Shown here one piece after another: positions 31,106-40,987 of a stretch of DNA of 64,000 nucleotides. A program made the position numbers and the translations under genes. The notes below the pieces were generated by a model. That model had not been told where the DNA came from, searched no databases, and worked only from the letters and a program-made list of their open reading frames with translations. Numbering within the stretch: the first letter of the stretch is position 1; every line of letters starts with the position of its first letter. This stretch comes from Bartonella sp. CM31XJBT (lineage in GTDB: Bacteria > Pseudomonadota > Alphaproteobacteria > Rhizobiales > Rhizobiaceae). The stretch is from the NCBI RefSeq assembly GCF_028618555.1, contig NZ_JAQITD010000012.1:1-64000 (forward strand), given 5' to 3'.

Positions 31106-31513
31106 ATGAGAGGTATAATTATTAGTCAAGATCAAGGAACTTATCTCGTTGCTGGTGATGATGGTAAACGTTATCAGTTTGCGACTTGGGATTGGTTGGG
31201 AAAGAATCCACCAAGGATTGGTGATGCTGTTGATTTTGTCTGTGAAGGGGGGGGTGTCAGTTCTGTTTTTCCATTGTTGAGATCAGGTACAGAGAACACA
31301 AAGATAATGTTCGCACTGCTTTGTTGGGTTGCAGGTATCTTTGGTGTCCATCGCTTTATGGTTGGTAAAGTTAGGACTGGTGCTTTAATGCTAGTTCTAT
31401 CTTTATCATTGTTTGGATTGATAATTACCGGCATTTGGGCAATTGTTGATTTTATAGTCATTCTTGGTGGAAGATTTACGGATAAAGATGGAAATCAGAT
31501 TACAGATTTGTGA
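31106..31513 (+). CDS. TM2 domain-containing membrane protein, intact copy
   Basis: 135 residues from ATG 31106 (AGGGA upstream; GTG 31082 would add eight unconserved residues). The N-terminal 55 residues form a soluble region of uncertain fold (IIISQDQGTYLVAGDDGKRYQF, AVDFVCEG). It is followed by a TM2 domain: two membrane helices with the family motif FGVHRFMVGKVRTGALM between them and a DFIVILGGRFTDKDGN end. TM2 proteins have no settled function. A second, frameshifted paralogue lies at 31895-32340; together with the two ftsB copies they form a tandem duplication. Confidence 0.85.
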   Translation: MRGIIISQDQGTYLVAGDDGKRYQFATWDWLGKNPPRIGDAVDFVCEGGGVSSVFPLLRSGTENTKIMFALLCWVAGIFGVHRFMVGKVRTGALMLVLSLSLFGLIITGIWAIVDFIVILGGRFTDKDGNQITDL

Positions 31514-31894
31514 AAATCTTATAATAAAAAAAGGTAATTTAGCTCGCTTTTTATTTTTATAAATATATTAAGTTGCATAATGCAAGATTATTGTACTCTA
31601 TTTCTTTAATGTGAGATATTAAGAGAAATATGCACAATTGAATAAAAGTATTGAAAAAGACTGTGCTATTTTATGTGGGTAAAACAACGACGTAAATCAA
31701 CTAAGGTTGTTTTGTATTGCTGCTTATAGCAGCAGAAAGCGTTAGATCATTGGAGGGCAAAACTATTTTAATTTCATGTTTATCACGGTGAGTACGAATT
31801 GTATTTACACCGTGAGGTTAATCCGCATATTATCGAATTGAAATTAATCTCTTTATGAATAACACATAAGGAGCAGCTTTATAGGTGGGCAAGA
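31514..31894. other. Gap holding the decayed first ftsB copy
   Basis: Contains the ftsB pseudogene (31673-31849). The sequence just before it (GAAAAAGACTGTGCTATTTTATGTGG type) is shared with the leader of the intact ftsB at 32523, which shows that the duplicated unit includes the ftsB upstream region. Confidence 0.7.
31673..31849 (+). pseudogene. ftsB remnant (decayed duplicate)
   Basis: From ATG 31673 the frame reads MWVKQRRKSTKVVLYCCL and then stops, aligning with the start of the intact protein at 32523 (MWTKQKRRSIKVRFVLPL). Further on, another frame reads YHGEYELYLHREVNPHIIEL, aligning with YHGEYGLYSRSEVNQHISEL. The rest of the gene is missing. The copy has a stop, at least one frameshift and a lost 3' half, so it is a clear pseudogene. 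Confidence 0.88.
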
Positions 31895-32340
31895 ATGAAA
31901 GGTAAGATTATTGGTCATGATCAAGGAGATTATTTCATTTCAGGGGCTGATGGTAAGCGCTATCAATTTGCGAATTGGGATTGGTCAGGAAAAACGCTGC
32001 CGAAGGTTGGTGACGTCGTTGATTTTGTGTGTGAAGGTGATACCATTAAATCTATTTTCCCTATCTTGACTGAAGGTCAGTCACAGCAATCAAAAGTGAC
32101 GTTAGCGGTCGTTTGTTTTTTCTAGGTGGACTAGGGATTCATCGTTTTATTGTTGGTAAAGTTGGAACTGGCATTGTAATGCTTCTTATAAATATACTAA
32201 GTATAATCAGTCTACCATTTACTTTTGGGTTAGGGATTATAGGGATTATTTTTATAATTACACCTTGGGTATTGATTGATTTTATAGTCATTTTAACAGG
32301 AAATTTTAAAGACAAAGATGGGTGTAAAATCACAAGTTAG
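31895..32340 (+). pseudogene. TM2 domain-containing protein, second copy with -1 frameshift
   Basis: Starts at ATG 31895 and runs in frame for 76 codons (MKGKIIGHDQGDYFISGADG..., close to the copy at 31106) to a TAG at 32123-32125. The -1 frame, from the T-run at 32116-32121, continues FFLGGLGIHRFIVGKVGTG... to the stop at 32340, supplying the TM2 domain. The junction is T TTT TTC directly before TAG, a canonical -1 slippery heptamer in the correct phase. It may be a one-base deletion in a T7 run, a phase-variable tract, a sequencing error, or programmed frameshifting. If joined, the product would be about 148 residues with the same layout as the intact copy. Confidence 0.75.
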
Positions 32341-32522
32341 TGGGATATCCAATATTTGTAATACAAAAAGTGGGGCATTCAGCTTACTTTGATTGTATTA
32401 AGGGGGGATAAATTGAAATAACAAATTATTTTGGTGTAGATTTGGTAATGAGGTATTAATCAAAATCATGCATAGTTGAGCAAAATATTAAAAAATTTGT
32501 GCTGTAAAGACTGTGCTATTTT

Positions 32523-32834
32523 ATGTGGACAAAGCAGAAACGTCGATCAATCAAAGTACGCTTTGTACTACCTCTTATGACGGTGGGAGTCTTAAGCTAT
32601 TTCAGTTATCACATTTATCATGGTGAGTATGGATTGTATTCACGCAGTGAAGTTAATCAGCATATTAGCGAATTAGAAAAGGAGCTTCATAAAATAGAAG
32701 CTGAGCGGATATTCATGGAAAAGCGTATTTCTCTTTTACGCAATGGGCATATAGAAAAAGATATGTTGGATGAGTATGTCCGAAAGAATTTGAACTTTTC
32801 TAAGCCAAATGAACTGACAATCTTAATACCTTGA
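32523..32834 (+). CDS. ftsB: Septum formation initiator family protein (FtsB/DivIC-like)
   Basis: 103 residues: a basic N-terminus, one membrane helix (about residues 13-30) and a periplasmic coiled coil (HISELEKELHKIEAERIFMEKRISLLR), the layout of FtsB. FtsB acts in the FtsQLB complex that signals septal peptidoglycan synthesis. Position between eno and pdhA is the normal one in this order. It is the intact member of a duplicated pair; the other copy (31673) has decayed. Confidence 0.88.
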   Translation: MWTKQKRRSIKVRFVLPLMTVGVLSYFSYHIYHGEYGLYSRSEVNQHISELEKELHKIEAERIFMEKRISLLRNGHIEKDMLDEYVRKNLNFSKPNELTILIP

Positions 32835-32970
32835 AATTGATACTAAAGGTAAATGAAAAATCGCTTAATTTAAACAACAATCAGCAATGATATTGTTTAA
32901 GCCGATTGATAAGGCTTGTAACTTTTGTTCGTAAAGGTTATTCCTAAATAATCATAAAAGGGAGTTTAAT

Positions 32971-34011
32971 ATGGCAGAACGACTTAAAAAAAATTCTGCG
33001 TCGGCGGCGCGCACTGCATTATCAAGCACCACAAAGAAAGCACCAATAGCAGATTTTACAAAAGAAGAAGAAATTGATGCTTATCGTGAAATGCTTTTAA
33101 TTCGCCGTTTTGAAGAAAAAGCAGGACAACTTTATGGTATGGGGCTTATTGGGGGATTTTGTCACCTTTATATTGGTCAGGAAGCCGTTGTTATAGGAAC
33201 ATTGAAAGCGGCAAAAGAAGGTGATCAGGTTATTACGTCTTACCGTGATCATGGTCATATGTTAGCGGTTGGGATGAGTCCGCGTGGTGTCATGGCAGAA
33301 TTAACGGGGCGCCAAGGTGGCTTTTCCAAAGGGAAAGGTGGCTCGATGCATATGTTCTCTAAAGAAAAGAACTTTTATGGAGGACATGGTATTGTTGGTG
33401 CGCAGGTTCCCATTGGTTCAGGTTTGGCATTTTCGAATCAGTACCTTGGTAAAGATAATGTGACATTGGTTTATTTTGGTGATGGTGCTGCAAATCAGGG
33501 GCAGGTTTACGAGAGTTTTAATATGGCTTCACTTTGGAAGCTTCCCGTTGTTTATATTATTGAAAACAATCAGTATGCTATGGGAACGTCAGTTTCACGT
33601 GCATCTGCAGAAACTGATTTTTCCCGACGTGGTCTTTCTTTTGAAATTCCAGGTATTGTTGTTGACGGTATGGATGTTCGATCAGTAAAAGGAGCTGCTG
33701 ATGAAGCAATTTCTTGGGCACGCTCAGGTAAAGGACCGATCATTCTTGATATGCAGACCTATCGCTATCGTGGTCATTCCATGTCTGACCCAGCAAAATA
33801 TCGTTCAAAGGAAGAAGTCCAAAAAATAAAAGAGGAGCACGATCCGATTGATCAAGTAAAAAGTCGGATTCTTAAAAAAAATTGGGCGAGCGAAGACGAT
33901 TTAAAATCTATTGAGAAAGAGGTCCGTGCAATTGTTGCTGATGCGGTAGATTTTGCACAAAGTGATCAAGAGCCAGATGCTTCTGAGCTCTATACTGATA
34001 TTTTAGTTTGA
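32971..34011 (+). CDS. pdhA: Pyruvate dehydrogenase E1 component, alpha subunit
   Basis: 346 residues. With PdhB it decarboxylates pyruvate using thiamine diphosphate and acetylates the E2 lipoyl group. The thiamine-binding motif is [23 protein letters not shown]...ENN; the phosphorylation-loop region [18 protein letters not shown] is also conserved. A GGGAG precedes ATG 32971. First gene of pdhA-pdhB-pdhC, 16 bp before pdhB. Confidence 0.97.
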   Translation: MAERLKKNSASAARTALSSTTKKAPIADFTKEEEIDAYREMLLIRRFEEKAGQLYGMGLIGGFCHLYIGQEAVVIGTLKAAKEGDQVITSYRDHGHMLAVGMSPRGVMAELTGRQGGFSKGKGGSMHMFSKEKNFYGGHGIVGAQVPIGSGLAFSNQYLGKDNVTLVYFGDGAANQGQVYESFNMASLWKLPVVYIIENNQYAMGTSVSRASAETDFSRRGLSFEIPGIVVDGMDVRSVKGAADEAISWARSGKGPIILDMQTYRYRGHSMSDPAKYRSKEEVQKIKEEHDPIDQVKSRILKKNWASEDDLKSIEKEVRAIVADAVDFAQSDQEPDASELYTDILV

Positions 34012-34027
34012 TGCGAGGGAAGCAAGT

Positions 34028-35395
34028 ATGTCTATTGATATTTTGATGCCGGCGCTTTCACCAACTATGGAAGAAGGTAAACTGTCTAAATGGCTCAAGA
34101 AAGAAGGTGATAAGGTTAGCTCTGGCGATGTTATTGCTGAAATTGAAACGGATAAGGCTACAATGGAAGTAGAGGCCGTTGATGAAGGTACTCTTGGTAA
34201 AATTTTTGTGCCTGAAGGTTCAGAAGGCGTAAGGGTTAACACTGTTATTGCAATTTTGTTAGAAGAAGGTGAGCGTGCTGAGGATATTTCGCAACCTACG
34301 GATACAGCACAAAAACCTAAGGAATCTGCTCTTTCTCTACCTTTGTCAGTTCCGCAGGCTGCTCCTACTTTTGATACATCTCTTAATTTTGATATTCCAG
34401 CGGGAACACAAATGGTTACAATGACAGTTCGTGAAGCGCTTAATCAGGCTTTGGCTGAAGAAATGCGGCGTGATGAAACAGTTTTTCTTATGGGGGAAGA
34501 AGTCGCGCAATATCAAGGTGCCTATAAGGTTAGTCAGGGTTTGTTGGAAGAATTCGGAGAACGCCGAGTTATTGATACCCCAATTACAGAGCACGGCTTT
34601 GCTGGGCTGGCTGTCGGGGCTGCTTTTGGTGGGTTACGTCCTATTGTCGAGTTTATGACTTTTAATTTTGCGATGCAGGCGATGGACCAAATTATTAACT
34701 CAGCAGCCAAAACACGTTATATGTCTGGTGGACAAATGACCGCTCCTATGGTTTTCCGAGGTCCCAATGGTGCGGCTGCCCGTGTTGGTGCTCAACATTC
34801 TCAATGCTATGCTGCATGGTATAGTCATGTACCAGGTCTGAAAGTTGTCATGCCTTATAGTGCTGCAGATGCAAAAGGTTTGCTGAAAGCTGCTATTCGT
34901 GATGATAATCCTGTTATTTTCCTTGAAAATGAGATTTTGTATGGGCATCAATTTGATGTTCCTCAACTGGATGATTTTCTTTTGCCTATTGGTAAGGCGC
35001 GTATTCATAAGTCTGGACAAGATGTGACGATTGTTGCATGTGGAATTGGGATGCATTATGCTGTTCAAGCGTTACCAGAAATTGAAAAACTTGGTATTGA
35101 TGTTGAATTGATTGATTTACGAACCATTCGCCCTATGGATCTTCCAACAATTCTTTCGTCAGTTAAAAAAACAGGTCGTTTGGTAACAATTGAAGAGGGA
35201 TTTCCTCAGTCATCCGTGGGAACTGAAATAGCAACGCGTGTTATGCAGCAGGCTTTTGACTATCTTGATGCGCCAATTGCTACGATTTCTGGCAAAGATG
35301 TTCCGATGCCTTATGCCGCTAATCTTGAGAAGTTGGCTTTGCCTAATACTGCTGAAATTATTGAGGCAGTTCAGGCTGTGACATACAGAACATAA
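34028..35395 (+). CDS. pdhB: Pyruvate dehydrogenase E1 component, beta subunit, with N-terminal lipoyl domain
   Basis: 455 residues. Residues 1-78 are a lipoyl domain with the modified lysine in ETDKATME; a Pro/Ala/Ser linker leads to the transketolase-like beta subunit from about residue 128 ([35 protein letters not shown] split by the active-site Glu region). The lipoyl fusion is common in rhizobia-like alphaproteobacteria but not in E. coli. A long stretch of this domain ([20 protein letters not shown] and eight more residues) is identical to that of pdhC. Confidence 0.96.
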   Translation: MSIDILMPALSPTMEEGKLSKWLKKEGDKVSSGDVIAEIETDKATMEVEAVDEGTLGKIFVPEGSEGVRVNTVIAILLEEGERAEDISQPTDTAQKPKESALSLPLSVPQAAPTFDTSLNFDIPAGTQMVTMTVREALNQALAEEMRRDETVFLMGEEVAQYQGAYKVSQGLLEEFGERRVIDTPITEHGFAGLAVGAAFGGLRPIVEFMTFNFAMQAMDQIINSAAKTRYMSGGQMTAPMVFRGPNGAAARVGAQHSQCYAAWYSHVPGLKVVMPYSAADAKGLLKAAIRDDNPVIFLENEILYGHQFDVPQLDDFLLPIGKARIHKSGQDVTIVACGIGMHYAVQALPEIEKLGIDVELIDLRTIRPMDLPTILSSVKKTGRLVTIEEGFPQSSVGTEIATRVMQQAFDYLDAPIATISGKDVPMPYAANLEKLALPNTAEIIEAVQAVTYRT

Positions 35396-35409
35396 CGGAG
35401 GAAAGCATA

Positions 35410-36753
35410 ATGCCCATTAAAATTACAATGCCAGCGCTTTCCCCTACGATGGAAGAGGGAAATTTAACAAAATGGAATATTAAGGAGGGAGATAAGGTTT
35501 CCTCTGGTGATGTTATTGCTGAAATTGAGACGGATAAAGCGACAATGGAAGTCGAAGCCGTTGATGAAGGTAGGGTTGCTAAAATTGTTGTTCCTGCTGG
35601 AACACAAGGCGTTAAAGTAAATGCTTTAATTGTTGTTTTAGCAGAAGAAGGTGAAGATTTAGCTGAAGCTGCAAAAGTTACAGAAGAAATCTCTTCTTCT
35701 ACAAGACAAGAATCAGAGGGCATCAAACAGACAGATTCTCTGAAACAGACGGACTCAAAGGGAATAAAAATGTCTCATGAATCATCAACTGGGCAATTAA
35801 TACAGCAAGATAAAAAAGAAGCTCGTCTTTTTGCCTCTCCCTTAGCGCGGCGATTAGCATCTCAGGCAGGTCTTGATTTATCCCTTATTTCTGGAAGTGG
35901 TCCGCATGGGCGTATTATTAAGCGCGATGTGGAAAAAGCTGTGAGCAGCGATATTTCTAAAGTGTCTTATTCATCACAGATAGGGGAGCTAACAGCTACA
36001 GGTGCTTCAGACAAACAGATATTGAAACTCTTCAAAGAGGATGAATATAGCTTCGTTCCCCATAATAATATGCGTAAAACAATCGCGACACGTTTGGTGG
36101 AATCAAAACAGAAAGTCCCACATTTCTATGTAACGGTAGATTGTGAACTTGATGCGCTATTAGCACTGCGTACACAACTGAATGCTGCTGCACCAATGGT
36201 TAAAAGGCAAGAAGAAACTCAGCCTACTTATAAGCTTTCTGTTAATGATATGGTGATCAAAGCTGTCGCACTTTCTTTGAAAGCGGTTCCTGATGCGAAT
36301 GTCTCTTGGCTTGAAGGTGGGATGATTCATCATAAACATTGTGATGTTGGGGTTGCTGTTTCCATTCCCAATGGATTAATTACACCGATTATTCGCCATG
36401 CAGAGGAAAAGCCGTTATCACTTATTTCCAAAGAGATGAAGGATTTTGCAAAGCGTGCGCGCGAGGGCAAGTTAAAAATGGAAGAATATCAGGGTGGAAC
36501 AACAGCTGTATCAAATATGGGGATGTATGGTATAAAAAGTTTTTCTGCTATTCTTAATCCACCGCATGCGACGATTTTTGCGATTGGAGCAGGGGAGCAG
36601 CGCGCCGTTGTTAAAAATGATGCATTAGTCGTTGCGACAGTTATGTCAGTTACGATTTCTGCTGATCATCGTGCTGTCGATGGTGCTTTAGCAGCAGAGA
36701 TCGCGCGGACTTTTAAGAAGATGATTGAAAATCCATTAGCAATGTTGGTTTGA
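35410..36753 (+). CDS. pdhC: Dihydrolipoamide acetyltransferase (E2 of pyruvate dehydrogenase)
   Basis: 447 residues: one lipoyl domain (1-80, lysine in ETDKATME), a linker, the peripheral subunit-binding domain (ASPLARRLASQAGLDLSLIS...GPHGRIIKRDVE, about 138-175), and the catalytic acetyltransferase domain ending in the active-site segment ISADHRAVDGA. Transfers acetyl groups to CoA and forms the core of the complex. GGAGG lies before ATG 35410. A palindrome overlaps its stop codon. Confidence 0.96.
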   Translation: MPIKITMPALSPTMEEGNLTKWNIKEGDKVSSGDVIAEIETDKATMEVEAVDEGRVAKIVVPAGTQGVKVNALIVVLAEEGEDLAEAAKVTEEISSSTRQESEGIKQTDSLKQTDSKGIKMSHESSTGQLIQQDKKEARLFASPLARRLASQAGLDLSLISGSGPHGRIIKRDVEKAVSSDISKVSYSSQIGELTATGASDKQILKLFKEDEYSFVPHNNMRKTIATRLVESKQKVPHFYVTVDCELDALLALRTQLNAAAPMVKRQEETQPTYKLSVNDMVIKAVALSLKAVPDANVSWLEGGMIHHKHCDVGVAVSIPNGLITPIIRHAEEKPLSLISKEMKDFAKRAREGKLKMEEYQGGTTAVSNMGMYGIKSFSAILNPPHATIFAIGAGEQRAVVKNDALVVATVMSVTISADHRAVDGALAAEIARTFKKMIENPLAMLV

Positions 36754-36768
36754 ACTGTTTAACAGTTC
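36752..36768. promoter_or_regulatory. 17-bp palindrome at the end of pdhC
   Basis: GAACTGTT-T-AACAGTTC starts inside the pdhC stop codon. Its loop is too short for an RNA hairpin terminator, so a protein site in the pdhC-lpd gap is more likely, if it is functional at all. Confidence 0.25.
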
Positions 36769-36966
36769 TTCACGTAAATTGTGAGAGAGTGTATTAAGAG
36801 AATAAAAGCAAATTTAACGAGTTTGAAGAGCAATGTTATTGCTATTTCTGGTTTGGGTAAAGCATTTACGTAAGCAAAAGACATAAGATAATTCTGTCAT
36901 GTTATTTTGCAGACTTAAGTTCAAAAAGTGCATATCCGTTTTATATATATCCATGGAGGAATTACT

Positions 36967-38427
36967 GTGGCAAATCTTTATGATGTAATTGTGATTGGAT
37001 CAGGTCCAGGCGGATATGTAACCGCAATTCGTGCAGCACAATGTGGCTTTAAGACTGCGATTGTTGAACGTGAACATTTGGGAGGGATCTGTTTAAATTG
37101 GGGATGTATTCCAACAAAGGCCCTTCTACGTTCAGCGGAAATGAAACATTTTGCTGAACATGCGAAAAATTATGGACTAAAAATTAATGGTTCCATTGAG
37201 GCAAACATCAAAGATGTTGTGGCACGTTCACGCGGTGTTTCAGCACGTTTAAATGCTGGTGTTGATTTTCTAATGAAAAAAAACAAAATTGATATTATTT
37301 GGGGTGAAGCAAAGCTTACTAAAGAAGCAAAGGGAAGCCATCCTGCGGAAATTATGGTTTCTTCATCCTCCAAGCCGATTATGCAACCGCAAAATCCAGT
37401 CCCTAAAGGGACGTTAGGGGAGGGAACTTATCAAGCAAAACATATCATTATTGCAACAGGTGCACGTCCTCGTGTCCTTCCTGGTATTGAGCCAGATGGA
37501 AAACTCATTTGGACTTATTTTGAAGCTATGATACCGTCATCAATGCCAAAATCGCTTTTGGTTATAGGGTCTGGGGCTATTGGCATTGAATTTGCCTCTT
37601 TTTACCGTGATATGGGGGCGACAGTAACTGTTGTTGAAATGATGCCCCATATCATGCCTGCTGAAGATATTGAAATTTCAATGTTTGCTCGTAAACAGTT
37701 AGAGAAAAGAGGTTTACGCATTCTTCGTCAAGCAAAAGTAACAAAGGTTGAAAAGTCTTCCGATTCTGTGACTGTACATATTGATGTTCAAGGTAAAATA
37801 GAGACAATAACTGTTGACCGGTTAATTTCCGCTGTAGGGGTGAAAGGTAATATTGAGAATCTTGGTTTAGAATCTTTGGGAATAAAAACCGATCGCGGGT
37901 GCATTGTAACTGATGAATGGAGTTGGACGGGGGTGGAAGGCATTTATGCTATTGGTGATGTAGCAGGTCCTCCTATGTTGGCCCATAAAGCAGAAGAAGA
38001 AGGAGTGATATGTATTGAGCATCTTGCAGGTTTGAAGAGTGCTCATCCGCTTGATAAAAGAAAAATTCCAGGGTGTACATATTGTACACCACAGGTTGCC
38101 TCTGTAGGGCTTTCAGAAGCGGCTGCAAAAGAAGCAGGTTATGATATACGTATTGGTCGTTATTCTTTTGCTGCGAATGGTAAGGCGATTGCTTTGGGTG
38201 AAGATCAGGGGTTAGTAAAAACGATTTTTGATAAAAAAACAGGACAGCTTCTCGGGGCCCATATGGTAGGGGCTGAGGTAACAGAATTGATACAGGGTTT
38301 TGTTATTGCTATGAATCTTGAAACAACAGAAGAAGAATTAATGCATACTGTCTTTCCACATCCGACCTTATCGGAAATGATGAAAGAAAGTGTATTAGAT
38401 GCTTATGGTCAAGTTTTAAACGCTTGA
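36967..38427 (+). CDS. lpdA: Dihydrolipoamide dehydrogenase (E3)
   Basis: 486 residues from GTG 36967, chosen because GGAGGA at 36955-36960 is six bases upstream and the FAD fold (DVIVIGSGPGGYVTAIRAAQ) begins at once; an upstream GTG at 36928 adds 13 unconserved residues. The redox disulfide is in GGICLNWGCIPTKAL, the NAD fold in VIGSGAIGIEFAS and the catalytic His in HPTLSEMM. An insertion near residues 135-152 (PIMQPQNPVPKGTLGEG) is typical of the PDH-linked E3 of this order. It reoxidises the lipoyl groups of pdhB and pdhC. Confidence 0.95.
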   Translation: MANLYDVIVIGSGPGGYVTAIRAAQCGFKTAIVEREHLGGICLNWGCIPTKALLRSAEMKHFAEHAKNYGLKINGSIEANIKDVVARSRGVSARLNAGVDFLMKKNKIDIIWGEAKLTKEAKGSHPAEIMVSSSSKPIMQPQNPVPKGTLGEGTYQAKHIIIATGARPRVLPGIEPDGKLIWTYFEAMIPSSMPKSLLVIGSGAIGIEFASFYRDMGATVTVVEMMPHIMPAEDIEISMFARKQLEKRGLRILRQAKVTKVEKSSDSVTVHIDVQGKIETITVDRLISAVGVKGNIENLGLESLGIKTDRGCIVTDEWSWTGVEGIYAIGDVAGPPMLAHKAEEEGVICIEHLAGLKSAHPLDKRKIPGCTYCTPQVASVGLSEAAAKEAGYDIRIGRYSFAANGKAIALGEDQGLVKTIFDKKTGQLLGAHMVGAEVTELIQGFVIAMNLETTEEELMHTVFPHPTLSEMMKESVLDAYGQVLNA

Positions 38428-38494
38428 TGACTGGATTGTATGAAAAATTTTATATTTTTGATTGTTACTTCGTATTTATAAGGCAAAGGCTTAA

Positions 38495-39457
38495 ATGGTT
38501 ACGGTTGTTGATAGAGTTACAAATAGACGTTTGCGTCATCCTGAAAAGGCACATCGTCCTGATACAAGCGTTCAAAAAAAGCCAGATTGGATTCGTGTAA
38601 AAGCGCCAACATCACCAATTTATAAGGAAACACATGGTATTGTACGTACGCATAAGTTAGTGACTGTATGCGAAGAAGCTGGTTGCCCTAATATTGGCGA
38701 ATGTTGGAGCCAGAGGCATGCTAGCTTTATGATTTTAGGTGAAATATGTACGCGTGCTTGTGCTTTTTGTAACGTTGCAACAGGTATTCCACTTGCCGTT
38801 GATGATAATGAGCCAGAACGTGTCGCCGATGCTGTTGCACGGATGGAATTAAAACATGTTGTCATTACATCTGTTGATCGTGATGATCTTGCTGATGGTG
38901 GTGCTGAGCATTTTGCAAAAGTTATTTATGCGATTCGTCAAAAAACTCCTAAAACAACAATTGAAGTTCTTACACCTGATTTTCGTCATAAGGATGGCGC
39001 TTTAGAAGTTGTTGTTGCTGCTAAGCCTGATGTTTTTAATCATAACTTAGAAACAGTTCCTTCTAAATATTTGAAGGTCCGTCCAGGGGCGCGTTATTTT
39101 CATTCAATTCGTTTATTACAACGCGTTAAAGAACTTGATCCAACAATTTTTACAAAATCGGGAATTATGGTTGGCCTTGGGGAGGAGCGAAATGAGATTT
39201 TGCAATTGATGGATGATTTGCGCGCTGCTGATGTTGACTTTATGACAATTGGACAATATTTGCAGCCTACACGAAAACATCATCCAGTTGTTCGTTTTGT
39301 GCCTCCTGAAGAATTTGAGTCTTTTGCCAAGATTGGTAAAGTAAAAGGATTTTTACATATGGCTTCCAATCCTCTGACGCGTTCATCTCATCACGCTGGA
39401 GATGATTTTGCCATTTTGCAAAAAGCGCGTGATGAAAAATTTTCCTTACAGAGATAA
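38495..39457 (+). CDS. lipA: Lipoyl synthase
   Basis: 320 residues. A radical SAM enzyme that inserts two sulfurs into octanoyl groups on lipoyl domains. Both iron-sulfur cluster motifs are visible: the auxiliary cluster cysteines in [12 protein letters not shown] and the radical [11 protein letters not shown]. The C-terminal [10 protein letters not shown] supplies the conserved Ser-containing end. Position right after lpdA supports its role in activating the pyruvate dehydrogenase encoded here. Confidence 0.97.
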   Translation: MVTVVDRVTNRRLRHPEKAHRPDTSVQKKPDWIRVKAPTSPIYKETHGIVRTHKLVTVCEEAGCPNIGECWSQRHASFMILGEICTRACAFCNVATGIPLAVDDNEPERVADAVARMELKHVVITSVDRDDLADGGAEHFAKVIYAIRQKTPKTTIEVLTPDFRHKDGALEVVVAAKPDVFNHNLETVPSKYLKVRPGARYFHSIRLLQRVKELDPTIFTKSGIMVGLGEERNEILQLMDDLRAADVDFMTIGQYLQPTRKHHPVVRFVPPEEFESFAKIGKVKGFLHMASNPLTRSSHHAGDDFAILQKARDEKFSLQR

Positions 39458-39459
39458 TT

Positions 39460-39921
39460 ATGCCGATTTTTACAATACATCGGCAGATCACCCATAGTGC
39501 CAGTGAAATGTTTGATCTGGTTTCAGATATTGAGCGTTATCCTGAATTTTTACCAATGTGTGAGTCTTTAATAATACGTTCTCGAAAAGAATATGGAAAA
39601 AAAATATTGCTTCTTGCGGATATGACCGTTGGCTATAAGATTATTCGTGAAACTTTTACGACTCAAGTATTTCTTCAGCCGGAAAAAAGTCTTATAGAAG
39701 TTAAATATATTGATGGTCCATTCAAATATCTTGAAAATCGTTGGGCCTTTCATGATATTGAAAATACCAATGCATGTAATGTAGAGTTTTTTATTGATTA
39801 TGAATTTAAAAGTAAAACGCTTGGATTAGTGATGGGCTCAATGTTTGATATTGCGTTTCGTAAATTTACCGAGGCTTTTGAGAAGCGTGCGCATCAGATT
39901 TATGGCTCTACGGTAACATAG
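39460..39921 (+). CDS. Coq10/RatA-like START-domain protein
   Basis: 153 residues of the polyketide cyclase/START fold. Signatures include SDIERYPEFLPMCESLII, the DMTVGYKIIRETFTTQV strand and YEFKSKTLGLVMGSMFDIAFRKFTEAFEKRA. Mitochondrial and alphaproteobacterial Coq10 proteins bind ubiquinone and aid respiration; the E. coli homologue was also named RatA. It starts 2 bp after lipA, the normal order here, so the two are translationally close. The ubiquinone role is the more likely one in this lineage. Confidence 0.88.
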   Translation: MPIFTIHRQITHSASEMFDLVSDIERYPEFLPMCESLIIRSRKEYGKKILLLADMTVGYKIIRETFTTQVFLQPEKSLIEVKYIDGPFKYLENRWAFHDIENTNACNVEFFIDYEFKSKTLGLVMGSMFDIAFRKFTEAFEKRAHQIYGSTVT

Positions 39922-40498
39922 TCTATTCTGTTATTTTTTAACAATACGTATTGCTTATAACAGCGTGAAGGTGAAAACCGGTTTCCATCTTTACTATTTG
40001 TTTTTAATTCAGCTTTCAAAAGCATATTGAAGGAACATCATTTTAAATGATGAAGATGATGTACAGCTTCACTCTTTTGTTTCTCTCTTTTTTAATGGAT
40101 ACACATCCGTTAAACAGAACGCCCAAATAGAACATACTTGCGTCATACCCATTTCATAATAGTGCTCATAATAAATAGTATAGATCCTTCGTAAAAGCAT
40201 ATAAACTCCACATCTGTACGTTTATGAACAAGTCAGCCTGCACCATTTATTTGCCATCTCTCAAGATGTTGCGCCAGCTCTTAGCACTTGAGAGAGAGGT
40301 ACAAGTGTCCCTTTCTTTAATCATTTTATTTACTACAGTTTTTTTCTCTTGTGGCGTGCAAGTGAATAAATTTGATTAATTCAACCTACACAGGGCTGAA
40401 GTGAGATAACTTTACGCTATTCAGGTCTTTCATTTTCAAGTTGTGGGCGACTATAGACTCAATGTGGAATAGAGAATTTTGAAATTAGTATGGGGAAT
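39922..40498. other. Intergenic gap between two convergent units
   Basis: 577 bp with no gene. It carries copy C of the dispersed repeat at 40239-40410 and otherwise shows nothing recognisable. Confidence 0.5.
40239..40410. repeat. Dispersed intergenic repeat, copy C
   Basis: Blocks: CACCATTTATTTGCC, AAGATGTTGCGCCAGCTC, TTAGCACTTGAGA, CTTGTGGCGTGCAAG, TTTGATTAATTCAAC and GGGCTGAAGTGAGA. The far-left blocks also match copy D at 54385, so the full unit is about 170 bp. The stretch from ATG 40266 happens to be open for 37 codons, but the frame is not conserved in other copies. Confidence 0.6.
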
Positions 40499-40987
40499 TC
40501 AGTGAAGTAATTCCAGAATCATTTTAAAAACATTTTCAACAGTTGCATGGCGGATAGCATTGCGATTAAGATGAGCAAAGTGCATTTCTTTGTGCAGGGG
40601 GGGGTGATTTTTATAAGCTATTGCGCAATGCACAAGTCCTACAGGTTTATCAAGACTTGCACCTCCTGGACCAGCAATCCCTGTTACAGAAACTGCAATG
40701 TCAGCTTGTGAATGTTTTAATCCACCCTCCGCCATTACAAGAGCAACTTCTTTTGAAACGGCACCATAGGTTCTTATAAGTTCAGCACAAACGCCAACAA
40801 GGCGTGTTTTGGATTCATTTGAATAAACAACAAATCCACAATCGAGAACATCTGACGATCCTGCAATATTTGTGAGGCTTGCAGCAATGAGTCCCCCTGT
40901 ACAAGACTCTACAGTTGTTAACAGTAAACCTTTTTGGCGAAAGGTATTAAGGACTTCATGTGCTTGTTTTTCACAAAGATATGTCAT
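40499..40987 (-). CDS. CinA C-terminal family protein (nicotinamide-nucleotide amidase type)
   Basis: 162 residues, the stand-alone C-terminal CinA (PncC) domain without the N-terminal molybdopterin-binding part. Characteristic segments are TVESCTGGLIAASLTNIAGSSDVL, YSNESKTRLVGV and VSVTGIAGPGGAS. Proteins of this type deamidate nicotinamide mononucleotide to recycle NAD. Its ATG overlaps the ispDF stop (ATGA), so the two genes are co-translated. Confidence 0.93.
   Translation of the reverse strand: MTYLCEKQAHEVLNTFRQKGLLLTTVESCTGGLIAASLTNIAGSSDVLDCGFVVYSNESKTRLVGVCAELIRTYGAVSKEVALVMAEGGLKHSQADIAVSVTGIAGPGGASLDKPVGLVHCAIAYKNHPPLHKEMHFAHLNRNAIRHATVENVFKMILELLH

Noticed and set aside
40266-40379. 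37-codon frame inside repeat copy C (MLRQLLALE...)
   Set aside because: The equivalent frame is broken by stops or shifts in copies B and D, so the repeat is not coding as a family.
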